DNA of 16,566 nucleotides from Clostridiales bacterium (lineage in GTDB: Bacteria; Bacillota; Clostridia; Oscillospirales; Oscillospiraceae), in assembly GCA_019422005.1 (NCBI GenBank), contig JAHZEF010000038.1, forward strand, positions 1-16,566, in the 5' to 3' direction. Made by a program: the position numbers and the translations under genes. The notes under the pieces are model-generated. The model was given only the letters and a program-made list of their open reading frames with translations. It had not been told where the DNA came from and searched no databases. Positions 1-6,805 of this stretch are shown piece after piece (position 1 is the stretch's first letter; every line of letters begins with the position of its first letter).

Positions 1-108
1 GATCTGGTGATCGCGGCGGTGAACGAAGCCATGCGTACGGCGGAAGCCGACTCTGCGGCTTCCATGTCGAAGCTGACCGGCGGGCTGAACCTGAACGGGC
101 TGCTGTAA
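1..108 (+). CDS. ybaB: YbaB/EbfC nucleoid-associated protein, C-terminal fragment
   Basis: An open frame from the first base to a TAA at 106-108 encodes the last 35 residues of a protein ending MSKLTGGLNLNGLL. The alternating Ala/Met-rich helix and the Gly-Leu-rich tail (LTGGLNLNGLL) are typical of the YbaB/EbfC family, small dimeric DNA-binding proteins of about 100 residues. The family is usually encoded between dnaX and recR, and here it lies directly before recR, with one base between its stop and the recR ATG. The start and about two thirds of the gene lie outside the window. The identification rests on this short tail plus the gene order, which is very widely conserved. Confidence 0.85.
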   Translation, partial: DLVIAAVNEAMRTAEADSAASMSKLTGGLNLNGLL

Positions 109-109
109 G

Positions 110-709
110 ATGCGGTATTTTCCTGCCGCTCTGGAGCGGCTGACCGAACAGTTTGCCCGGCTGCCGGGGATTGGCAGCAAGACGGCGCAGCGGCTGGCAT
201 TTTCGATTCTGAGTATGCCCGATGAGGAAGCGGAGGCGTTTGCGGCGGCCATTACCGACGCCAAGCGCACGGTCAGGACCTGCCCGGTCTGTCAGAATCT
301 GACGGACCGCGATCTCTGTTCCATTTGTGACGACGAGCAGAGGGATCACGGCGTGATCTGTGTGGTGGCTGAGCCGAAGGACGTGATCGCCATGGAACGG
401 GCGCGGGAGTTTCAGGGGGTGTACCATGTGCTGCACGGCGTGATCTCCCCGCTGAACCATATGGGGCCGGACGATATCCGGGTGAAGGAGCTTCTGTCCC
501 GCGTGGCGCAGGGCGATGTCCGGGAGGTGATCATGGCCACCAATCCGGACACGGAGGGAGAAGCCACGGCCATGTATCTTTCGCGGCTGCTTCGGCCGAT
601 GGAGGTTCGCGTCACCCGCCTGGCCTATGGGATCCCCGTGGGCAGCCAGCTGGAGTATGCGGATGAAATCACGCTGCTTCGGGCGCTGGAGGGCCGCCGG
701 GAGATTTGA
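110..709 (+). CDS. recR: Recombination mediator protein RecR
   Basis: RecR acts with RecO (and RecF) to load RecA on single-stranded DNA at gaps and stalled forks. The 199-residue product has the normal family length and order. A helix-hairpin-helix region lies at about residues 13-30 (LPGIGSKTAQRLAF). A zinc finger with Cys58, Cys61, Cys70 and Cys73 (CPVCQNL...CSICDD) follows. A Toprim domain starts at about residue 81 (VICVVAEPKDV) and includes LHGVISPLNHMGPDDI and the ATNPDTEGEAT segment. The ATG is one base after the ybaB stop and lacks a strong ribosome binding site, so translation is probably coupled to ybaB. No residue of the family signature appears to be missing. Confidence 0.97.
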   Translation: MRYFPAALERLTEQFARLPGIGSKTAQRLAFSILSMPDEEAEAFAAAITDAKRTVRTCPVCQNLTDRDLCSICDDEQRDHGVICVVAEPKDVIAMERAREFQGVYHVLHGVISPLNHMGPDDIRVKELLSRVAQGDVREVIMATNPDTEGEATAMYLSRLLRPMEVRVTRLAYGIPVGSQLEYADEITLLRALEGRREI

Positions 710-776
710 GAGGACGGAAGCTGCGAAGCCGCTTCCCTGCAGGTGCGCCGGATGACGGCGCAAGAGGAGGGGTACC

Positions 777-1433
777 ATGGATTTTTCTGCTTTCTTCCCC
801 GTTTGGAATCAGCTCAGCGACGCCCACCGGCAGCTTCTGCAGCAGCATGCAGTGCTCCGGAAAGCGGAGAAGGGAACCATACTCCACAACGGAAGCGTGA
901 ACTGTACCGGCCTTCTGCTGGTGGGGGCGGGGCAGCTGCGGGCTTACATCCTGTCGGATGAGGGAAGGGAAATCACGCTGTACCGGCTGTTTGACCGGGA
1001 TCTGTGCCTGTTTTCCGCCTCCTGCATGCTGAACAGCATCCAGTTTGAGATTACTGTGGAGGCGGAAAAGGATACCCTGTTCTGGCTGATCCCGGCGGAA
1101 CTGTATCAGGCGCTGATGGAGAAATCCGGCGCAGTATCCCGGTATACCAACGAAGTGATGGCCGGCAGGTTTTCCGATGTGATGTGGCTGATGGAGCAGG
1201 TTCTCTGGAAGAGCTTTGACAAGCGCCTGGCAGCGTTCCTTCTGGAAGAGTCCGCACTGGAAGGGAGCCCTGTGCTGAGGACCACCCATGAGACCATTGG
1301 AAACCACCTGGGGAATCCCAGGGAGGTGGTGACACGGATGCTGCGTTACTTTCAGAATGAGGGGATCGTGGCCTTAAGCCGCGGCGCTGTCGAAATTCTG
1401 GATCGGGACAGGCTGGCGGCCATTGCTGAATAA
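777..1433 (+). CDS. Crp/Fnr-family transcriptional regulator
   Basis: The 218-residue protein has a cyclic-nucleotide-binding-like beta-barrel at about residues 15-115, a dimerisation helix (about 118-150), and a C-terminal winged helix-turn-helix at about 165-210 (HETIGNHLGNPREVVTRMLRYFQNEGIV). The recognition helix has Arg182, Glu183 and Arg187, the same spacing as CRP Arg180, Glu181 and Arg185, which read TGTGA. The N-terminal cysteine cluster of FNR is absent. Cys77 and Cys83 (DLCLFSASCML) could form a redox-active pair; this is inference. The start is fixed by AGGAGGGG seven bases upstream. The gene converges on a thioredoxin/rhodanese/CoA-disulfide reductase operon whose promoter has a TGTGA-N5-TCACA palindrome, so it is probably the local thiol/redox regulator. 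The effector is unknown. Confidence 0.9.
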   Translation: MDFSAFFPVWNQLSDAHRQLLQQHAVLRKAEKGTILHNGSVNCTGLLLVGAGQLRAYILSDEGREITLYRLFDRDLCLFSASCMLNSIQFEITVEAEKDTLFWLIPAELYQALMEKSGAVSRYTNEVMAGRFSDVMWLMEQVLWKSFDKRLAAFLLEESALEGSPVLRTTHETIGNHLGNPREVVTRMLRYFQNEGIVALSRGAVEILDRDRLAAIAE

Positions 1434-1473
1434 TGCGGAAGGGACGCCAGATGCCTGGCGTCCCTTCCGCATT
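1432..1473. terminator. Shared bidirectional terminator hairpin between convergent genes
   Basis: A perfect 19-bp inverted repeat (arms 1432-1450 and 1455-1473, loop ATGC) overlaps the stop codon of the Crp/Fnr gene on one side and that of the oxidoreductase on the other. It is positioned to end transcription from both directions. The flanking U-tracts are short, so strict Rho-independent function is likely but not certain. Confidence 0.75.
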
Positions 1474-3163
1474 ATGGCTCCATTCCGCAGGGGCGGCTTT
1501 GCCGTGCGGCAGGCGCTTCCTCCGCCTGCATCCGGTAAAACCGGAAGCCGCCGGAAAAATTGAAGCAGTCGATTCCGTTTTGCGCCAGGATCCGGCAGGC
1601 GAGATAGCTTCGCAGGCCGCTCTGGCAGATTACATATGCCTTTTTGGCAGGATCAAGCTGCCGGAGATGTTCCCGCAGGCTGTCCAGAGGGAGGTTGAAA
1701 AAGCCGTCGATATGTCCGGCGGCATACTCTTCCGGGGTGCGGACATCCAGCAGGGTTACGCTGCCGTCCCGGGGAAGGTGCTCCAAATCCTCATAAAAGA
1801 ACTGCTGCAGGAGGCCGCGGGCAAGGTTGTCAGCCAGAAAGCCGGCCATATTGACCGGATCCTTTGCAGAGGAATAGGGGGGCGCATAGGCGAGGTCCAG
1901 ATCCTTCAGTTCCTGTGCGGTCATTCCTGCGTGGATGGCGGCGGCCAGCACGTCAATCCGTTTGTCCACGCCGTCATAGCCTGCGATCTGCGCGCCCAGC
2001 AGGCGGCCGGATCCCTGTTCAAAGAGGACCTTCATGGTCATGGTTGTGCCGCCGGGATAATAGCCCGCGTGACTGGCCGGTGAGAGATAGACCTTGTCGA
2101 AACGGATACCGGCGCGGCCAGCGGCCTGCTCGTTGATGCCGGTGACGGCGGCGGTCATATCAAACACTTTGATGACTGAACTGCCCTGGCTGCCGCGGTA
2201 ATGGCTGTCGCCGCCGCAGATGTTGTCGGCCGCAATGCGCCCCTGCCGGTTGGCGGGGCCCGCCAGGGAGATCAGGGCATGGCTACCGGTGACGCTGTGG
2301 GAGACCTGTACGGCGTCGCCTACGGCATAGATATCCGGAACGGAGGTCTCCATCCGGTCGTTTACAACAATGCTGCCCTTGATTCCCAGCTCCAGGCCGG
2401 CCTCCCGGGCCAGATGGGTGTCCGGGACAACGCCGATGGCCAGGACCGCCATATCGGCCTCCAGAGCCGGCCCATCCTGCAGAAGCACGCGGAGCGCTCC
2501 GTTGTGGCTGCGGAACCCTTCCACGGAACTGCCCAGCAGAAGCCTGACGCCTTTCTGCCGCAGTTTGGCCTGGAGGAAGGCCGCCATATCCGGGTCAAAC
2601 GGATTCATCAGCTGCCTGGGCCGCTGAACAATGGTGACTGCAATTCCGAGTTCGGTCAGATTTTCCGCCAGCTCCAGGCTGATGAAGCCGCCGCCGGCCA
2701 GAACTGCGGATTTGGGGTGCGCGCTGTCGATAAACCGGCGGATCCGCAGCATGTCCTCCACAGTCCGCAGGGTGAACAGCCGGTCAGAGCCGACATGGGA
2801 GAGATCCGGCTGCACCGGGACGGCGCCGGGTGAGAGCAGGAGCTTGTCGTAATGCTCCTCAAACACGCGGCCGGTTTCCAGCGCCTTCACCGTGACGGTT
2901 TTCCGTTCAGGATGGATGGCGGTCACCTCGTGGCGGACCTGTACGGAGATCCGGAAGCGCTGCCGGAAGCTTTCCGGGGTCTGCAGCGTCAGCTCCTCCG
3001 GGTCTTCGATGACGCCGCCGATATAATAGGGCAGGCCGCAGTTGGCGTAGGAGACGTAGCCGCTGCGTTCGAACACTGTGATTTCCGCCTGCTCATCCAG
3101 CCTTCGGATGCGGGCCGCGGCGGTGGCGCCGCCCGCCACGCCGCCTACGATGACAACTTTCAT
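1472..3163 (-). CDS. CoA-disulfide reductase / FAD-dependent oxidoreductase with C-terminal rhodanese domain
   Basis: The 563-residue flavoprotein has an N-terminal FAD-binding motif (VVIVGGVAGGATAAARIRR, residues 3-21). The redox-active Cys42 lies in SYANCGLPYY, the single-cysteine signature of the CoA-disulfide/NADH-oxidase/persulfide reductase family. An NAD(P)H-binding segment (AVLAGGGFISLELAENL, about 153-169) and the FAD motif around IYAVGDAV follow. A C-terminal rhodanese domain (about 460-540) has its catalytic Cys513 in CQSGLRS. The length and the two cysteines resemble the known Bacillus CoADR-RHD fusion proteins, which reduce CoA disulfides or persulfides with NAD(P)H. Its start abuts the rhodanese stop (3164), so the genes are translationally linked. 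Likely roles are low-molecular-weight thiol balance or sulfane-sulfur/persulfide reduction; the physiological substrate cannot be decided here. Confidence 0.92.
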   Translation of the reverse strand: MKVVIVGGVAGGATAAARIRRLDEQAEITVFERSGYVSYANCGLPYYIGGVIEDPEELTLQTPESFRQRFRISVQVRHEVTAIHPERKTVTVKALETGRVFEEHYDKLLLSPGAVPVQPDLSHVGSDRLFTLRTVEDMLRIRRFIDSAHPKSAVLAGGGFISLELAENLTELGIAVTIVQRPRQLMNPFDPDMAAFLQAKLRQKGVRLLLGSSVEGFRSHNGALRVLLQDGPALEADMAVLAIGVVPDTHLAREAGLELGIKGSIVVNDRMETSVPDIYAVGDAVQVSHSVTGSHALISLAGPANRQGRIAADNICGGDSHYRGSQGSSVIKVFDMTAAVTGINEQAAGRAGIRFDKVYLSPASHAGYYPGGTTMTMKVLFEQGSGRLLGAQIAGYDGVDKRIDVLAAAIHAGMTAQELKDLDLAYAPPYSSAKDPVNMAGFLADNLARGLLQQFFYEDLEHLPRDGSVTLLDVRTPEEYAAGHIDGFFNLPLDSLREHLRQLDPAKKAYVICQSGLRSYLACRILAQNGIDCFNFSGGFRFYRMQAEEAPAARQSRPCGMEP

Positions 3164-3484
3164 TCAGCGCTCCACCTTTCCCCGGTAGGCGGTAATTCCG
3201 CCAAGGTTTCGGATCTTCCGGTATCCCATGCCCTGCAGGGCCACCGCAGCCTGCCGGCTTCTGGCGCCGCTGTGGCAGTAGAGAAACAGGGGCGTATCCG
3301 GATCGCCGGCCAGCTGCCGGACATTCCCGATGGCCTGCAGAGGGACGTTCCTGCTGCCGGGAATATGCCCTTCCCGATATTCCTCCGGCGTTCTCACATC
3401 CAGAAGGAGGCTGCCCTCCGCAGCGCGCTGTTCCGCTACGCCCTGATTGATGTCCGGGCTGCGCAAACGATCAAAAAATCCCAT
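3164..3484 (-). CDS. Single-domain rhodanese (sulfurtransferase)
   Basis: The 106-residue protein is one rhodanese domain, with the entry motif LLDVRTPEEYREGHIPGSRNVPL (residues 27-49) and the active-site loop CHSGARS with Cys70. Such proteins carry sulfane sulfur as a cysteine persulfide. No signal peptide is visible, so it should be cytoplasmic. A GGAGGG ribosome binding site precedes the ATG, and 12 bases separate it from the thioredoxin stop. It is the middle gene of a thioredoxin-rhodanese-CoADR operon. That context fits a relay from this persulfide carrier to the fused rhodanese/reductase, with thioredoxin as reductant; the relay itself is inferred. Confidence 0.92.
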   Translation of the reverse strand: MGFFDRLRSPDINQGVAEQRAAEGSLLLDVRTPEEYREGHIPGSRNVPLQAIGNVRQLAGDPDTPLFLYCHSGARSRQAAVALQGMGYRKIRNLGGITAYRGKVER

Positions 3485-3496
3485 CTGCAGCCCTCC

Positions 3497-3802
3497 TTAC
3501 AGCATGGCGAGGATCTGCGCCTTGGGCTGTGCCCCCACGGCCTGGCTGGTGACGGTCCCATTCCTGATCACCATCAGCGTGGGAATGCTCATGACCTGGA
3601 ACTGCGCCGCCAGCCCCGGCTCCTCATCCACATTCACTTTCACCACTTTGATATCCGGGCGCTCCCGGGCAATTTCCTCCACCAGAGGCACCACCATGCG
3701 GCACGGGCCGCACCAGGGCGCCCAGAAGTCCAGAAGGACGGGCTTGTCGGACTGCATGACTTCCGAATGGAAGGTTTCCTGAGTAACATTGATGGCAGAC
3801 AT
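3497..3802 (-). CDS. trxA: Thioredoxin
   Basis: The 101-residue protein has the thioredoxin active site WCGPC (Cys31, Cys34) in FWAPWCGPCRM, the cis-proline at Pro74 (MSIPTLMV), and the conserved VKVNVDEEPGLAAQF segment. Its length is typical. It is a cytoplasmic protein-disulfide reductant. An AAGGAGG ribosome binding site sits upstream of the ATG. It is the first gene of the operon with the rhodanese and CoA-disulfide reductase, transcribed from a promoter with a CRP-type palindrome at about -41. No thioredoxin reductase gene is adjacent, so its electron donor is encoded elsewhere or may be the linked flavoprotein (inference). Confidence 0.96.
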   Translation of the reverse strand: MSAINVTQETFHSEVMQSDKPVLLDFWAPWCGPCRMVVPLVEEIARERPDIKVVKVNVDEEPGLAAQFQVMSIPTLMVIRNGTVTSQAVGAQPKAQILAML

Positions 3803-3834
3803 ATTGTTGTCCTCCTTGTTTGTTTTATGGCTCT

Positions 3835-3863
3835 ATTCTATCCGCCAAACCGGAGCTGTTCTG
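3835..3863 (-). promoter_or_regulatory. Promoter of the thioredoxin-rhodanese-CoADR operon
   Basis: On the minus strand a good -10 box TAGAAT lies at 3840-3835. The hexamer 17 bp further upstream (CAGAAC, 3863-3858) is a poor -35. A weak -35 with an activator palindrome overlapping it is the usual arrangement for class II activated promoters. Confidence 0.6.
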
Positions 3864-3876
3864 TGATATTGTCACA
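3862..3876. promoter_or_regulatory. CRP/FNR-type operator TGTGA-N5-TCACA
   Basis: TGTGATATTGTCACA is a palindrome with perfect 5-bp CRP-type half sites and a 5-bp spacer. Its centre (3869) is about 31.5 bp from the centre of the -10 box, which puts it near -41 from the expected start site. The likely ligand is the Crp/Fnr-family protein encoded at 777-1433. Confidence 0.65.
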
Positions 3877-3917
3877 TTCCGGGGGGACAGGGGGCGGGCC
3901 GGCTGCACGGCCTCTGC

Positions 3918-3952
3918 AAAGCAAAGGGCGGCTGCAGGCCTGCAGCCGCCCT
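3918..3952 (-). terminator. Intrinsic terminator of the SDR gene
   Basis: Arms 3925-3938 and 3939-3952 form a 14-bp perfect inverted repeat just downstream of the SDR stop. On the minus strand it is followed by a T-rich run (TTTGCTTTGC). Confidence 0.7.
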
Positions 3953-3961
3953 GGCGCTGTT

Positions 3962-4708
3962 TCAGGTTCTGGCCATGCCGTCCACACTGAGGATCACGCC
4001 GGTGATATAGGAGGCCTCGTCCGAGGCCAGGAATACAAACGCATTGGCGATGTCCTCCGGCTGCCCGAGACGGCGCAGGGGGATCTGCCTGACCAGGGGC
4101 TCAAGAACCTCCTGGGGGACCGCCTTCATCATATCGGTCTCTGTGATGCCGGGGGCCACGGCGTTGACGCGGATCCCCTTGGGGCCCAATTCGCGGGCCA
4201 GGGAAACGGTCAATCCGTTGACGGCGAATTTGGAGGCAGGGTAGGCGACGCCGCCGGGCTGCCCGTAAATACTGACCATGGATGAGGTGGAGAGGATCAC
4301 GCCTGCGCCCTGGGACTCCATAAACGGAACCACGGCGCGGGACGCATTGAAAACGCCTTTCACGTTCAGATCCATAACCCGGTCAAACGTTTCCTTCGTA
4401 TATTCCGTAAACGGCGTACTTTCAGAAATACCGGCGTTGTTGACCAGAATATCAATGCGGCCGTATCTGGTGAAGACCTCCTGGAATGCAGCGCGGACAG
4501 AATCCAGGCTGGCCAGGTTGGGGCTGATCCCTTCCACCGCAGCGTCCGGGTACGCCACCTGAAGCCGCTCCGCCGCTCTGGCGGCCGTCGCCTCTGTGCT
4601 TGCGGTGAGAATCACCCTGGCGCCCTCCTGTAAAAACCGTTCGGCAGTGGCAAGCCCGATTCCGCGGCTGCCGCCGGTGATGACAACGACCTTGTCCTTG
4701 AATCTCAT
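3962..4708 (-). CDS. SDR-family NAD(P)-dependent oxidoreductase (FabG-like)
   Basis: The 248-residue protein is a classical short-chain dehydrogenase/reductase. The cofactor motif TGGSRGIG is at 11-18, NNAG at 90-93, Asn115, the catalytic Ser143, and Tyr156-x3-Lys160 (YPASK). A C-terminal GVILSVDGMART resembles the FabG/glucose-dehydrogenase group. It reduces a carbonyl or oxidises an alcohol with NAD(P)H; the substrate cannot be assigned, and no fatty acid genes are adjacent, so a housekeeping FabG role is not supported. A GGGAGG site precedes the ATG. The gene is monocistronic, with its own promoter and terminator. The promoter carries a palindrome like that of the thioredoxin operon, which suggests co-regulation with redox genes. 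Confidence 0.9.
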   Translation of the reverse strand: MRFKDKVVVITGGSRGIGLATAERFLQEGARVILTASTEATAARAAERLQVAYPDAAVEGISPNLASLDSVRAAFQEVFTRYGRIDILVNNAGISESTPFTEYTKETFDRVMDLNVKGVFNASRAVVPFMESQGAGVILSTSSMVSIYGQPGGVAYPASKFAVNGLTVSLARELGPKGIRVNAVAPGITETDMMKAVPQEVLEPLVRQIPLRRLGQPEDIANAFVFLASDEASYITGVILSVDGMART

Positions 4709-4735
4709 ATGGGTACCTCCCTGTGTTTTTTTCTT

Positions 4736-4775
4736 ATTATAACCCGATTTTCTGCAGGTTCTGTGATCTGATCAC
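4736..4775 (-). promoter_or_regulatory. SDR promoter with CRP/FNR-type palindrome
   Basis: A perfect -10 box TATAAT lies on the minus strand at 4741-4736, with only a weak -35 (ACAGAA, 4764-4759). Upstream is the perfect palindrome GTGATC-T-GATCAC (4763-4775). Read on the plus strand from 4762 it is TGTGA-TCTGA-TCACC, again with a 5-bp spacer. Its centre (4769) is 30.5 bp from the -10 centre, almost the same geometry as at the thioredoxin promoter. Confidence 0.6.
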
Positions 4776-4852
4776 CATGAGCCGCCTCCACCGGGGACAT
4801 TGCATTGAAAAATCCGCAGTGCAGGACGCCGCGGATCCGGCCGGAACCGGAC

Positions 4853-4893
4853 AAAAAAGCCGGAACGGCGCTTTCCGCAAGCACCGTTCCGGC
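4853..4893 (-). terminator. Intrinsic terminator of the folate operon
   Basis: The stem GCCGGAACGG (4859-4868) / CCGTTCCGGC (4884-4893) has further pairing in the loop. On the minus strand it is followed by six T residues (4858-4853). It lies 33 bases after the last gene of the folT-folC operon. Confidence 0.88.
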
Positions 4894-4926
4894 TGTAATC
4901 TGGATGGCTGTTCGGCAGCTGCGCCG

Positions 4927-5469
4927 TTATTCCGCCGTTCTGCCGTACCGGAGCGCCCTGCGCAGCAGAGGGGCGACGGCGGCTGCAAGACAGCCGCCGA
5001 CGAGCGCTGTAACCAGCTGCGGCCACGAAAACATGGCGGATAGCGCGGCAGCCTGCTGAGACGGCAGGCCCAGCGCAGGCAATGCCAGCTGTACAATCAC
5101 CAGCCAGAGTATGATGCATTTGGCGGCGGCAGCGATTCCCACGGCGCCGTAGCCCCGGAGCGTAGGACGCTTCCGATTCGGCGCCGGCAGCAGCGCCAGC
5201 ACCAGCACGAACGCCAGGTTCCCCAGCGCGATGCACGGCGTCAGGGGAAACAGGGCCGGGCCGATTCCCAGAAGGAAGGCGAAAAACGGGGACAGAACGG
5301 CAACGGCGGCGCCGCACCACAGGCCGCCGGCCAGCGCGGCGACGCCCAGCACCAGGTTGACGCAGGAGCCGGTCAGAAACTGGCCGCCTGCCTTGGTTGC
5401 GGCCTGGAGTATGATCAGCAGCGCCAGGAGGACGGCGGTGGTTGTGATCCATTGGATTCGGCGTTTCAT
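4927..5469 (-). CDS. ECF-transporter S-component-like membrane protein, unknown substrate
   Basis: The 180-residue protein is very hydrophobic. About five to six membrane segments are visible, at roughly residues 8-25, 37-57, 58-73, 78-95, 108-130 and 140-168, and it ends in a basic tail (LLRRALRYGRTAE). Size, topology and the GxxxG/Ala-rich helices fit the substrate-binding S-component of an energy-coupling factor transporter. These proteins bind a vitamin or precursor and use a shared EcfAA'T module encoded elsewhere. It is the third gene after folT and folC, 30 bases downstream of folC, before the terminator, and so under the same THF riboswitch. That suggests a folate-related substrate, but no binding motif for a named vitamin is recognised. 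The ribosome binding site is weak. Confidence 0.65.
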   Translation of the reverse strand: MKRRIQWITTTAVLLALLIILQAATKAGGQFLTGSCVNLVLGVAALAGGLWCGAAVAVLSPFFAFLLGIGPALFPLTPCIALGNLAFVLVLALLPAPNRKRPTLRGYGAVGIAAAAKCIILWLVIVQLALPALGLPSQQAAALSAMFSWPQLVTALVGGCLAAAVAPLLRRALRYGRTAE

Positions 5470-5499
5470 GGTACGGTTCTCAGCTCTTTTCCACAGGGG

Positions 5500-6765
5500 T
5501 TATTCCGCCGCCGCGCAGCGGATCGCGCCCACCATGTAAAGTGAGCCGTAGGCCAGCACAACGCCGTCGCTGCCGGCGCGGCGGATGGCCTCCGATACGC
5601 CCTCCTCAATGGTGGCGCAGGCCGTTACAGGCTTTCCGAACTGCTCCAGATAGGCTTTGAGATCCGCGGCGGTCAGCGCGCGGGGGGAATCGGGCGTGAC
5701 GGTGATGAACTGGCGGACATAGGGCGCAATGCCGCCGTACATGCAATGGAAATCCTTGTCTGCCAGGACGCCGGTTAAAACCGTCAGAGGGCGGCCTGCC
5801 AGATAATCCCGGATGTTCTGCGTCAGCGCCTCGATGCATTGGGGGTTGTGTCCGCCGTCCACCAGGAACAGCGGCCGGCGGCGCAGGATTTCAAAGCGGC
5901 CGGGCCAGCGGACGCAGGCGAGCCCGTCGCGGACGTGCTGTTCTGTGATGTGGTACCCGCGCCCCTGCAGGACGCCGACCACAGCCAGGACAACGGCGGC
6001 GTTCCGCATCTGATGCAGGCCCAGCAGCGGGAGCTCCAGAGCGGGGAATCCTGCCGCGTCGAAGACCTGGCCCTCCAGCCCGTGGGAAACGGAGCGAAGC
6101 GCATCAAAATCCGCCCGGATCAGCGAGGCGCCGACCTGTTTGCAGCGCGCTTCCAGTACGGCCTCCACTGACGGCGGCGCGCGGTAGATCACGACGTCCC
6201 CGCCGGGCTTGATGATGCCGGCTTTGGCGGAAGCGATTTCCTCCAGGGTGCTGCCCAGATACTCCGTATGGTCCAGGCCGATGTTGGTGATGACGGCGGC
6301 TTCCGGCGTGCCGATGACATTGGTGGAATCCAGTTCGCCGCCCATGCCGACCTCCAGTACGACGATGTCGCACTGCTGCCGCATGAAATATTCAAAAGCG
6401 ATGCAGCTGACCAGCTCGAATTCGGTGGGGTGGTCGCACATGGCTTCGGCATGGGGCTTTACAAACTCTGTGATGGCGGAGAGGTCTGCGTCGGAGATCT
6501 CCCGGCCGTCAACCTGCATCCGCTCCTGAAAACGGTGAATGTACGGCGAGGTGTAAAGACCGGTGCGGTATCCGGCTTTTTGCAGGATCGAGGCGGTCAT
6601 CGCGGCGGTGCTGCCCTTTCCGTTGGTGCCGGCAATGTGGACAAAATGAAGCTTTTTTTCCGGGTTTCCCATCCGCTGCAGCAGTTCCCGGGTCCGGCTC
6701 AGGCCGGGGACGCTGCCTTTCCAGCAGACGGAATGGATATAGGCGAGTGCTTCCTGCACAGTCAT
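5500..6765 (-). CDS. folC: Bifunctional folylpolyglutamate synthase / dihydrofolate synthase
   Basis: FolC is a Mur-ligase-like enzyme that adds glutamate to dihydropteroate and then to tetrahydrofolates, trapping folates in the cell. The 421-residue product has the usual length. The P-loop GTNGKGS is at 46-52 (HIAGTNGKGSTAAM). The central ligase signature is LEVGMGGELDSTNV with TNIGLDHTEYLG following. The C-terminal domain carries LVDGGHNPQC and a YGSLYMVG end. The start is supported by a GGAAGGAAG purine run upstream of the ATG. It lies 40 bases after folT in a THF-riboswitch-controlled operon, so uptake and retention of folate are coupled. No features of the paralogous FPGS-only enzymes can be separated here. 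Confidence 0.96.
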   Translation of the reverse strand: MTVQEALAYIHSVCWKGSVPGLSRTRELLQRMGNPEKKLHFVHIAGTNGKGSTAAMTASILQKAGYRTGLYTSPYIHRFQERMQVDGREISDADLSAITEFVKPHAEAMCDHPTEFELVSCIAFEYFMRQQCDIVVLEVGMGGELDSTNVIGTPEAAVITNIGLDHTEYLGSTLEEIASAKAGIIKPGGDVVIYRAPPSVEAVLEARCKQVGASLIRADFDALRSVSHGLEGQVFDAAGFPALELPLLGLHQMRNAAVVLAVVGVLQGRGYHITEQHVRDGLACVRWPGRFEILRRRPLFLVDGGHNPQCIEALTQNIRDYLAGRPLTVLTGVLADKDFHCMYGGIAPYVRQFITVTPDSPRALTAADLKAYLEQFGKPVTACATIEEGVSEAIRRAGSDGVVLAYGSLYMVGAIRCAAAE

Positions 6766-6805
6766 GGAACGGACTTCCTTCCGAGTAAGAGTTTATGGAA
6801 CCGGG

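Noticed and set aside
716..736. Hairpin GGAAGC/GCTTCC after recR as a terminator
   Set aside because: The stem is short and no T-tract follows; the Crp/Fnr gene lacks another clear promoter, so read-through from recR is likely.
669..1307. A 212-codon minus-strand open frame opposite the Crp/Fnr gene
   Set aside because: Antisense to an intact regulator gene, with no start signals and no recognisable domain.
2852..4285. A 477-codon plus-strand open frame antisense to the rhodanese, thioredoxin and part of the SDR
   Set aside because: It runs opposite four well-supported genes, has composition typical of an antisense frame in GC-rich DNA, shows no recognisable domain, and lacks a ribosome binding site.
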